Source of the DNA: a bacterium
GTDB lineage: Bacteria; Patescibacteriota; Saccharimonadia; Saccharimonadales; UBA4665
Direction of reading: 5' to 3'
Assembly: GCA_021846765.1 (NCBI GenBank)
Contig: JAJZWH010000042.1
Span: forward strand, 1 to 8,408
DNA: 8,408 bases
Positions within the stretch are counted from its first letter, which is position 1. Each line of letters opens with the position of its first letter. The notes under the pieces are model-generated. The model saw only the letters and a program-made list of their open reading frames with translations, was not told the origin of the DNA and ran no database searches. Position numbers and translations under genes: made by a program. Positions 1-4,948 of the stretch are shown piece by piece.

Positions 1-352
1 TTTCTTTGGCTATTGTTTGTAAAAATTTCTCTAATCTTTCAGGATTGATATTGACCACTTTACCGCATTTAGCACAGGTTAAATGATGGTGATGAGTAGT
101 AAAAATATCGCTTAACTCTAATTTAGATTTAAAACCATTGGATATTCGTAGGATGATTCCCAGACCTTCAAATAGTTTAATGTTCCGATAGATACTCGCT
201 TTATCTATTAAGCTAGCTAAATCTTCAATTAATTGTTTAGTTTCAATTTGATTTTTAGTTAATAAGTAATTAAAAATAATTTGCCGTTGTCGAGTAAGGC
301 TATAACCATTGTTTGCTAGTAATTCTTTAAAAGTCTCCGTTTGGTTAAGCAT
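1..352 (-). CDS. Fur-family metal-responsive transcriptional regulator, C-terminus cut by window edge
   Basis: This gene runs off the left edge; 117 codons are visible, most of a normal Fur protein (about 140 residues). The winged-helix DNA-binding domain fills roughly residues 1-72: G-Y-S-L-T-R-Q-R near 16-23 is the Fur signature G-x-x-x-T-x-Q-R, and the recognition helix K-A-S-I-Y-R-N-I lies near 51-58. The metal-binding and dimerisation domain begins with four histidines at 87-90, then C-A-K-C at 93-96 and G-K-V-V, matching the family's H-H-H-x-x-C-x-x-C-G-K core. Fur proteins bind DNA as metal-loaded dimers in the cytoplasm. Start at 352 is the first ATG upstream of the HTH; it has no Shine-Dalgarno, so the mRNA may be leaderless. 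The divergent neighbour is a NicO-like metal transporter, and the shared gap holds a Nur-like box. Fur-family membership is certain. Nickel sensing rather than Fe, Zn or peroxide sensing is inferred from operator and neighbour. Confidence 0.93.
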   Translation of the reverse strand, partial: MLNQTETFKELLANNGYSLTRQRQIIFNYLLTKNQIETKQLIEDLASLIDKASIYRNIKLFEGLGIILRISNGFKSKLELSDIFTTHHHHLTCAKCGKVVNINPERLEKFLQTIAKE

Positions 353-390
353 GTTGCAAACATACCATTATTTGCAACTAATTTGCAAAT
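353..390. promoter_or_regulatory. Nur-box-like operator between the divergent Fur-family and NicO-like genes
   Basis: A perfect 8-bp inverted repeat, ATTTGCAA at 370-377 and TTGCAAAT at 383-390, is separated by CTAAT. A third TTGCAA lies at 354-359, just before the regulator's start codon. TTGCAA-N5-TTGCAA is the consensus I know for the Streptomyces Nur (nickel-uptake regulator) box. It differs from the AT-only boxes of Bacillus Fur and PerR. For the regulator (minus strand) a possible -35 TTGCAA (383-388) and -10 TATGTT (359-364), spacer 18, would be covered by the operator. For the transporter, the TATATTTTAT tract from 390 is a -10 candidate immediately beside it. Repression of both genes by the metal-loaded regulator is inferred; the promoter elements are weak guesses. 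Confidence 0.7.
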
Positions 391-406
391 ATATTTTATT
401 TGATAG

Positions 407-1354
407 ATGATATATATACATATGTTGCCTCAAATCTTAGCTATTAATTTATGGAATCCTGAGCATGTATCAGGGTGGCTATTGATAGTTGTTTTATCCC
501 TAATTCTAGGCATGGTCCACGGCATAACACCCGACGAACACACCTGGCCAATTACCTTTAGCTACGCCATTGGCAGTTATTCAACAAAAAAAGGACTAAA
601 GGCTGGCTTAATATTCTCTGCTGCTTTTACCTTACAAAGGGCTATTGCTAGTGAACTGGCATATCTAGGACTATCTAGGCTATATACTCTTAGCGGTATA
701 AATAATTTTGTCTATGTTGGCGTTGGATTATTAATGGGTATTGCGGGTTTATTTATAGTTAAACGAAGTTCTATTCTGCATTTTGATTTGCCGTTTATTA
801 AAGCCCATAAATCATCCAATGCAAGAAGCGATAATCAAAGTTGGCTACAAGACCCTAGACCTTGGATGCCTGCAGTCCACGGTTTTATTGCGGGCTGGGG
901 TTTTGGAGCTTTTGCTTTAATTCTGTACACTGTTTTAGCACCCGCTACCCATTCAGCAGCTTTTGGCTGGGTGCCTGGAGCTCTCTTTGGCATAGGAACA
1001 ATGGTTGTCCAAATGCTAGCTGGAGCATTATTTGGATACATAGCCGTTCGAAGAGGACTCAGTCAAGATTCTATTAGAAAAGTTGCCTTAAAGACGGCTG
1101 GAAACACACTAACTTGGGGCGGTTTAGCTTTTGTTTTAGGAGGTCTATTTGGCATTATCTTCCCTGCGGCTGCTAATTTTGGCCTGTCTACTGGTTTTCA
1201 TATACATAACCTAAGTCATTTAGGCATAGCTTTTGGTTTAGTAATTTTCTGTGTAGTGGTAGTTGGTTTTACTACCCTAGTGATCGAAACTAGATCCGAA
1301 CTAAAGAAATTAAAACCTGATTTTCAATCGACTGTGACTAAAAATTCTTCCTAA
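407..1354 (+). CDS. NicO/HoxN-like polytopic membrane protein, probable nickel/cobalt-type metal transporter
   Basis: A 315-residue integral membrane protein with about six to eight hydrophobic segments (near 22-38, 65-80, 98-118, 156-178, 186-214, 236-256, 270-294). The first membrane segment ends in G-M-V-H-G-I-T-P-D-E-H (35-45), resembling the H-x4-D-H metal-selectivity motif of NiCoT transporters and the G-x-x-H-x-x-x-P-D-H motif of NicO/UreH-like proteins; H38, D43 and H45 would be ligands. A second V-H-G-F-x-A-G (157-163) suggests an internal two-half arrangement. Histidines H265, H267 and H271 lie before the last segment. The extension T-W-P-I-T-F-S-Y-A-I-G after the motif is unlike classical NiCoT, so substrate and direction are open. 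Start at 407 is uncertain: neither it nor the in-frame ATG at 422 has a Shine-Dalgarno. It faces the Fur-family gene across the operator. Sulfite export (TauE-like) is the main alternative and fits less well with the context. Confidence 0.75.
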   Translation: MIYIHMLPQILAINLWNPEHVSGWLLIVVLSLILGMVHGITPDEHTWPITFSYAIGSYSTKKGLKAGLIFSAAFTLQRAIASELAYLGLSRLYTLSGINNFVYVGVGLLMGIAGLFIVKRSSILHFDLPFIKAHKSSNARSDNQSWLQDPRPWMPAVHGFIAGWGFGAFALILYTVLAPATHSAAFGWVPGALFGIGTMVVQMLAGALFGYIAVRRGLSQDSIRKVALKTAGNTLTWGGLAFVLGGLFGIIFPAAANFGLSTGFHIHNLSHLGIAFGLVIFCVVVVGFTTLVIETRSELKKLKPDFQSTVTKNSS

Positions 1355-1363
1355 TCTTTATAT

Positions 1364-1380
1364 ATTAAAGTTACTTTAAT
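1364..1380. terminator. Weak hairpin between convergent genes
   Basis: ATTAAAG-TTA-CTTTAAT is a perfect 7-bp inverted repeat with a 3-nt loop, ten bases after the transporter stop codon and before the convergent end of the pilin-like gene at 1420. The stem is almost all A/T and no clear U-tract follows on either strand, so it may be only a weak bidirectional terminator or chance. Confidence 0.25.
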
Positions 1381-1419
1381 TATCTAAGACTTCAAATTAT
1401 AGCTAATACGGTACTAATT

Positions 1420-1713
1420 TTAGAATCCTTGAGCTTGAGTGGCTAACTGCGAACTATCGGCTGTATTTGAACTGACATGAGTATCATTTAAGGCCTGCAT
1501 AGCTTTATTTAAATCACTAGCCGTAGTTATTTGAGGTGCACTTGGGACAGCCGTAGAACTACTAGCAACACTGCTGTTAGTGGATACTGGTACTACCGGG
1601 GTTGTTTTAATATTATTACCATGCCAGACATAATAACCAACGAAAGCTACTGCAACAACTATGACTACAACAACTAATAATTCTAAACCGGCGAATCCTG
1701 ATTGTTTTTTCAT
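1420..1713 (-). CDS. Short type IV pilin-like protein
   Basis: A 97-residue exported protein. Its N-terminus is M-K-K-Q-S-G followed by F-A-G-L-E and a hydrophobic helix rich in V (residues 12-30). This fits the prepilin pattern: short basic leader, Gly before the cleavage site (G6/F7), and Glu at position +5 of the mature protein (E11). The rest (31-97) is a Ser/Thr/Val/Ala-rich linker and a short polar helix (Q-I-T-T-A-S-D-L-N-K-A-M-Q-A-L-N). There is no room for the normal pilin beta-sheet domain, so it is a minor pilin-like or pseudopilin-like surface protein rather than a major pilin. A GGGAG Shine-Dalgarno lies in the last codons of the upstream gene, whose stop is 2 bases before this start, so the two form an operon with likely translational coupling. 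The leader would need a PilD-type peptidase, not seen in this window. Confidence 0.75.
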   Translation of the reverse strand: MKKQSGFAGLELLVVVVIVVAVAFVGYYVWHGNNIKTTPVVPVSTNSSVASSSTAVPSAPQITTASDLNKAMQALNDTHVSSNTADSSQLATQAQGF

Positions 1714-1715
1714 CT

Positions 1716-2375
1716 TTAATTACTCCCTTGTACGTTTGATTGAGCTGATGTTGAAACGGTGACTTTATTAGCACTAGCAACACCTACTATTAAATTCTTG
1801 ACAGCAGTTTTGAAGTTATTTAAATCACTAATTTCCGTTTTTAGGTTAGTTCTAAAAGTTGTTATTAAGGTTACAGGATTAGCTGAACTACAACTAAAAG
1901 TACTGCTAGACTTTACATTAACTAAGTTAGTAGTGGCTAAAGTTTGAGCACTATTAACTGCAGCTACTAACTGTGAGTATGTGCTCAAAGTCTTACCTTG
2001 TTTGGTATAAAAGGTCTCGACTCTTGTAGCTATTGTTGAAAACAGTTGAATCTGATTTTGCATTCTAGTATTTATTCTAGTCATTATATTGGCAATAACT
2101 GTTTGTCTTTTTTGGCAAACTCTTAATTGATTAGCGCTTAATCTAGCCGCAGCGTTTGCCTGGGCAGTACTGGCCTGAGTAGATTTACTTGATTGATTGG
2201 AACCTTGCTGACTACCTACACTATAATTAGTAGATACATTATTAGCACTAGCTTTAGTAGTAGCCGAAGTTGCCACTTTAATTTGAGTATTTAGGGCGTA
2301 AACTGCACTACTACCCACAATTACCAAAGCCATGGCCGTAAAAACTAAGCTAAGTTTTGTTATATATTTGTACAT
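1716..2375 (-). CDS. Secreted helical two-cysteine protein of unknown function
   Basis: A 219-residue protein with a Sec signal peptide: basic start (M-Y-K-Y-I-T-K), hydrophobic core 8-26, and a plausible V-Y-A cleavage site at 25-27. Residues 30-77 form a low-complexity Ser/Thr/Asn/Gln linker. The C-terminal two-thirds is a mostly helical domain with C87 in L-R-V-C-Q-K-R, the helix I-A-N-I-M-T-R-I-N-T-R (94-104), then L-F-S-T-I-A-T-R-V-E-T-F-Y (111-123), and a second cysteine C162. The only two cysteines may form a disulfide outside the cell. A later helix contains A-V-K-N-L-I-V-G-V. I recognise the style from Saccharibacteria hypothetical proteins but know no function. AAGGA lies 11 bases before the ATG, acceptable as a ribosome site. 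It is the first gene of a two-gene operon with the pilin-like protein, hinting at a shared surface structure. Confidence 0.85.
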   Translation of the reverse strand: MYKYITKLSLVFTAMALVIVGSSAVYALNTQIKVATSATTKASANNVSTNYSVGSQQGSNQSSKSTQASTAQANAAARLSANQLRVCQKRQTVIANIMTRINTRMQNQIQLFSTIATRVETFYTKQGKTLSTYSQLVAAVNSAQTLATTNLVNVKSSSTFSCSSANPVTLITTFRTNLKTEISDLNNFKTAVKNLIVGVASANKVTVSTSAQSNVQGSN

Positions 2376-2522
2376 TTACATCTATATCCTTATTTAAATT
2401 TATATAATTAGCTTATGCTTAACAAGCACAAGATGCAAGAATATTTTTAACATAAGCTTAATTAGGTGTATATTTATATTATAGGTGAAAAATAAAGTTG
2501 ATCTTATTAGGCAAAAACTAAT
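2376..2522. promoter_or_regulatory. Divergent promoter region with a long inverted repeat
   Basis: This gap separates two divergent genes. TAATTAGCTTATG (2405-2417) and CATAAGCTTAATTA (2451-2464) form an inverted repeat with one bulged base and a 33-nt centre. For the plus gene a candidate promoter is TTAACA (2447-2452), 16-bp spacer, TATATT (2469-2474). For the minus operon a candidate is TTGTTA (2425-2420) followed after 15-17 bases by a TATAAATT tract (2405-2398). Each repeat arm would lie in or next to a promoter spacer, fitting a dimeric regulator bound to both. The promoter calls are by eye and weak; the repeat is exact as described. Confidence 0.4.
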
Positions 2523-3044
2523 ATGAAAATAAAACACCAGCCTGAAACCAATAATTTGGGGCTAGTGATTCCACCTTCACCTGAAATAATTAGTTTTTTG
2601 TCAATCAACAAACCTAGTAAAGTACCTGACAGAATTAACCGTCACCATCTCTATTGGCCAAAAAATTATTATCATCAAAATAAATTAACCACAAGCTTTA
2701 GGGAACATAGATTTAATAGTGTTTGGCTGCTCAAAAGTGTTCATAGAGATATACATGATATTTATGACGGAGTACCCTATCCACCTAAAGAAGTAATGGA
2801 AGTTTACCTGCAAGAAGCAACGATTTTAGATGAACTAGGAGTCTGTATTAAAGCTATCGAGATGATCAATGAGGCTATATATGAAGATCGGGTGAAACAT
2901 GAACGATCAACAAATGAACATAAAAATCAACGATTAAATCTTGTCAGTCAAAATGTTGCCAGAGCCATTCATTTTGAAGCGCTGCCTAAAGAAGTTGTTT
3001 CAACGACTATTAACCGAGCGTTATCCCTTTTTGATGCTGCCTAA
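2523..3044 (+). CDS. HNH-like small protein of unknown function
   Basis: A 173-residue soluble protein without signal peptide or membrane segment. Its core has R-H-H-L-Y-W-P (40-46), then F-R-E-H-R-F-N (59-65) and L-L-K-S-V-H-R-D-I-H (69-78). The order His-His, Asn, His, x3, His resembles the beta-beta-alpha metal fold of HNH endonucleases (H41/H42 catalytic, N65 structural, H74 and H78 metal ligands) but lacks the Cys pairs of many HNH proteins. The second half (88-173) is helical and may be a dimerisation or regulatory region. I recall similar proteins in CPR genomes, annotated as hypothetical. Nuclease activity is inferred from the motif pattern only. The gene is transcribed alone, divergently from the pilin-like operon and convergent with the next gene after a 23-base gap. 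The start ATG has only a weak upstream AGG. Confidence 0.75.
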   Translation: MKIKHQPETNNLGLVIPPSPEIISFLSINKPSKVPDRINRHHLYWPKNYYHQNKLTTSFREHRFNSVWLLKSVHRDIHDIYDGVPYPPKEVMEVYLQEATILDELGVCIKAIEMINEAIYEDRVKHERSTNEHKNQRLNLVSQNVARAIHFEALPKEVVSTTINRALSLFDAA

Positions 3045-3067
3045 ATACCAAAATCAATTTAAGCTCT

Positions 3068-3538
3068 TCAAGGTCTAGCTACATAAAAACCAGTTATACC
3101 GTTACCGTTTATTTGACCTGGCTTAAGATCATACGCATAAAAATAAAGAGGATGGCCATTAAAGGTATATTGTATTTGGCCATTATTTCTTCTAATTGTT
3201 CCTATGCCACTAGGCAAATTAGACGTAGATCCTTTATCTTGATAAGCAGGCCAAATAGCTAAACAATAACCATGGCAATTGCTAACATCTTTACTATCAG
3301 CACTATAAGTATATAGAGTCTTGCCTTGAGGATCACTTAAATAACTGCCCAATTTGGAATTATCTTTTGTTACGACTACTGAATTATTAACAACAGCAGG
3401 CGAGGATAGTTTAGTACTATTAGTGCTCGAACTTACTACTTTTAATTGTGTCTTTTTAGAATGATCGCTAATTATTAAATAGCTAGCAATAGCCAAAACT
3501 ATAATTACTGCTAATATAATTAAAGGTTTTTTACTCAT
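3068..3538 (-). CDS. Membrane-anchored secreted-repeat protein (PF03640, Lipoprotein_15 type)
   Basis: A 156-residue protein with an uncleaved-looking N-terminal membrane segment (residues 5-24) and no lipobox Cys, then a Ser/Thr-rich linker (30-60). The folded part shows the two halves of the PF03640 repeat. The first is L-G-S-Y-L-S-D-P-Q-G-K-T-L-Y-T-Y (63-78) with S-N-C-H-G-Y-C-L-A-I-W-P (86-97), where C88 and C92 are the usual cysteine pair. The second is I-R-R-N-N-G-Q-I-Q-Y-T-F-N-G-H-P-L-Y-F-Y (115-134) followed by D-L-K-P-G-Q-I-N-G-N-G and the ending G-F-Y-V. Such proteins sit outside the membrane; their role is unknown, with redox or envelope functions sometimes suggested. The start has a very strong AAGGAGGG Shine-Dalgarno five bases upstream. 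The stop is TGA at the natural domain end. Its promoter should lie in 3540-3660 but no clear element stands out. Confidence 0.88.
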   Translation of the reverse strand: MSKKPLIILAVIIVLAIASYLIISDHSKKTQLKVVSSSTNSTKLSSPAVVNNSVVVTKDNSKLGSYLSDPQGKTLYTYSADSKDVSNCHGYCLAIWPAYQDKGSTSNLPSGIGTIRRNNGQIQYTFNGHPLYFYAYDLKPGQINGNGITGFYVARP

Positions 3539-3664
3539 AAACCCTCCTTGCTTACTTACTAATTAACAATAAGTTTAGACTATATACATTCATAAATAAA
3601 ACTTTTATACACTTACTTGTATATTTAGAGTTAGTTATAAAATCTATTCTATTAATACCATTCG

Positions 3665-3707
3665 GATATAAAAATTAAGAGACCCTAGTTTAAGTCTAAG
3701 GTCTCTT
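3665..3707 (-). terminator. Intrinsic terminator of the repeat-rich surface protein gene
   Basis: On the minus strand AAGAGACC, then TTAG, a 7-nt loop, CTAG, and GGTCTCTT form a 12-bp stem (3677-3707) with a single G-U pair, followed by AATTTTTATA. It lies about 40 bases past the stop at 3746. The plus strand also has a T-rich run after the stem (to 3719), but its stem has a C-A mismatch and no plus-strand gene ends nearby, so the minus orientation is preferred, possibly with bidirectional action. Confidence 0.8.
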
Positions 3708-3745
3708 TGTTGCTTTTTTATTCAGTCTAAAACTTATTTTATTTA

Positions 3746-4627
3746 TTAAAGACTAATGCCATTGCTCGATGTGCTAGTCGAGGTGTTATTGCTAGCATTT
3801 GTTGAGCTATTGTTATTGCTAGCATTTGTTGAGCTATTGTTATTGCTAGCATTTGTTGAGCTATTGTTATTGCTAGCATTATTCGTTGTTGGATTGTTGT
3901 TGTTTGTTGAGTTATTACTGTTATTGGTATTATCGGATCCATTACCTGATGCTACAGTGTTGCCATTATTGTTTTGTGAGTTATTGTTAGACTTAACTGT
4001 ATTATTATCATTTGAGCTATTACCATTGTTGCTTTTGACAGTGTTGTTAGAGGCGATAGTATTGTTTGATTTGACAGTATTGTCTGATGCTACAGTGTTG
4101 CCATTATTGTTTTGTGAGTTATTGTCATTAAATGAATTCTTGGCAGTATTATCGCTATTAGAAGTATTATAACTTCCTGTCGTGTTATAGCTACCAGTAG
4201 TTGTGGTGGTAGTAGTTGTAGTAGTTGTAGTTGTATTGTTGGTCGTCGAGTTATTAGTTTCTGAGTTATAACTATCCACTACACCTACAGGAAAAGCATA
4301 GTGGTCCATTGTGAAAGTAGAAGAATCGTCATTAAAACCAACCGTTGATGTACCAACTGGGGTAGGAGTTGTATTATTTGATCCTATCGAGTTAGTTTGA
4401 GTCGTAGGTAAACTACAACTACCAGGAGTATTGGAAGTACTGGTAGTGGTAGTATTAGCCGCTACTCTATATTGACTTAACTGATGACTTAACTGAGAAA
4501 AATCCGTTTTCATCATATTACCCATAGCTAATACGGTCACGATAACCATCGCACCTCCGGCCATAAATGTTAATACGTATGAATAAGCTGCCGGTAGTCT
4601 ATAACTGGCTTTATTTATTTCTTTCAT
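3746..4627 (-). CDS. Asn/Ser/Thr-rich repeat-containing surface protein with N-terminal membrane anchor
   Basis: A 293-residue protein from the ATG at 4627. A GTG at 4651 would add eight residues, but only the ATG has a nearby Shine-Dalgarno (GCGAGG, nine bases upstream). After a short basic start (M-K-E-I-N-K) comes one membrane segment (about 16-36). A helix with Q-L-S-H-Q-L-S-Q-Y-R (46-55) follows, then an almost purely polar tail: a 13-Thr run (132-144), two copies of N-N-S-Q-N-N-N-G-N-T-V-A-S, N-T-V-K-S-N-N motifs, and three identical nine-residue units (N-A-S-N-N-N-S-S-T) near the C-terminus. No catalytic motif and a single Cys. The tail is probably exposed, flexible and a good target for O-glycosylation or adhesion; this is inferred from composition. 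It stands alone between an AT-rich gap and a strong terminator. Residues after the anchor cannot be assigned to a family by eye. Confidence 0.8.
   Translation of the reverse strand: MKEINKASYRLPAAYSYVLTFMAGGAMVIVTVLAMGNMMKTDFSQLSHQLSQYRVAANTTTTSTSNTPGSCSLPTTQTNSIGSNNTTPTPVGTSTVGFNDDSSTFTMDHYAFPVGVVDSYNSETNNSTTNNTTTTTTTTTTTTTGSYNTTGSYNTSNSDNTAKNSFNDNNSQNNNGNTVASDNTVKSNNTIASNNTVKSNNGNSSNDNNTVKSNNNSQNNNGNTVASGNGSDNTNNSNNSTNNNNPTTNNASNNNSSTNASNNNSSTNASNNNSSTNASNNTSTSTSSNGISL
3786..3880. repeat. 27-bp perfect tandem repeat, 3.5 copies, inside the surface protein gene
   Basis: Three identical 27-bp units occupy 3786-3812, 3813-3839 and 3840-3866, and the first 14 bases of a fourth follow at 3867-3880. 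Each unit holds GCTAGC and, on the coding strand, encodes nine residues (N-A-S-N-N-N-S-S-T). The absence of any base difference points to recent expansion. Because 27 is a multiple of three, copy-number change alters protein length without shifting the frame. Confidence 0.97.
3946..4125. repeat. Two exact 42-bp direct copies inside the surface protein gene
   Basis: The 42 bases at 3946-3987 recur exactly at 4084-4125 (CTGATGCTACAG at the start, GAGTTATTGT at the end). They encode the repeated N-N-S-Q-N-N-N-G-N-T-V-A-S. Between them are looser repeats encoding N-T-V-K-S-N-N. The spacing of 138 bp keeps the frame, so recombination between copies would delete 46 residues in frame. Confidence 0.95.
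4196..4234. repeat. Triplet tract encoding 13 consecutive threonines
   Basis: The coding strand carries thirteen ACN codons in a row, with mixed third bases (mostly ACT and ACA, some ACC). It is a low-complexity tract within the surface protein and would tolerate in-frame gain or loss of codons. Confidence 0.9.
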
Positions 4628-4636
4628 CTTGAAGAA

Positions 4637-4642
4637 CCTCGC
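4637..4642 (-). promoter_or_regulatory. Ribosome binding site that decides the start of the surface protein
   Basis: GCGAGG on the minus strand lies nine bases before the ATG at 4627. The alternative GTG start at 4651 has only AT-rich sequence upstream. This favours the shorter, 293-residue product. Confidence 0.55.
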
Positions 4643-4948
4643 TTCTCCCACCGCATAGTTATTTAATTTACTTAATATTTAAAATAGGGATTTGTTTTTT
4701 ATAGAATACACTCGGTTTTTCATAGTTTCTAGTTTATGTTTTGGCATAAGCTTTTTATATTAAGCAAGTTTTCCACAATTTTAATCAGTTAATATATTAA
4801 GTATTAATAACAACATTGCTGATAATTTTGGGCAATTATTAAAGAAAAATATTATTTTAAAAAAGATCCGAATATATATTACTAGAACTCGGGTTCATTA
4901 AGTTCATAATAATAAAATATATGAAGTCACTAGAAAGTACTTTTAAAT
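4643..4948. other. AT-rich intergenic region between the ATPase and the surface protein gene
   Basis: About 300 bases with no convincing gene. It should hold the promoter of the surface protein (minus strand); candidates are a TTCTATAAAA tract (around 4698-4707) and an AATATAAAAA tract (around 4752-4762), neither with a good -35. GCATAAGCTT at 4744-4753 repeats the CATAAGCT motif of the 2376-2522 promoter region. A short AT inverted repeat (ATAATT at 4822-4827, AATTAT at 4834-4839) is too weak to interpret. The right end carries the ATPase terminator candidate. No RNA gene was recognised. Confidence 0.5.
4859..4892 (-). terminator. Possible intrinsic terminator of the P-type ATPase gene
   Basis: On the minus strand CCGAGT and ATTCGG can pair (six pairs, one G-U) around a 13-nt loop (4868-4892), followed by ATC and six T. 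It lies about 60 bases past the ATPase stop. The stem is short and the loop long, so the call is tentative. Confidence 0.4.

Noticed and set aside
835..1077. Two short open frames overlapping the transporter on both strands
   Set aside because: They lie inside the NicO-like gene, whose own frame has clear membrane segments and motifs.
3068..3070. TGA considered as a recoded sense codon
   Set aside because: This TGA and the one ending the PIN gene fall at natural domain ends, and no gene in the window needs read-through, so the standard bacterial code fits.
3606..3623. TATACA-N6-TGTATA inverted repeat upstream of the PF03640-type gene
   Set aside because: Only six A/T-rich base pairs, expected by chance in such sequence, and not clearly placed relative to a promoter.
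3786..3880. Tandem repeats considered as a CRISPR array or iterons
   Set aside because: The units are contiguous without spacers and lie in frame inside a coding region; no replication or Cas genes are nearby.
3739..3942. Minus-strand open frame of 67 codons with L-A-I-T-I-A-Q-Q-M repeats
   Set aside because: It reads the 27-bp repeats in another frame; the surface protein frame has the signal/anchor, ribosome site and terminator.
3756..4172. Long Leu-rich open frame on the plus strand
   Set aside because: It is the antisense shadow of the Asn/Ser/Thr repeat gene: repeated AAT/AAC codons read as Leu on the other strand. It has no ribosome site and a non-natural poly-Leu composition.
4627..4656. 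Ten-codon frame (M-R-W-E-K-R-G-S-S-R) ending in an ATGA overlap with the surface protein start
   Set aside because: No ribosome site and no run of regulatory codons; the overlap is likely chance, though a leader peptide cannot be excluded.
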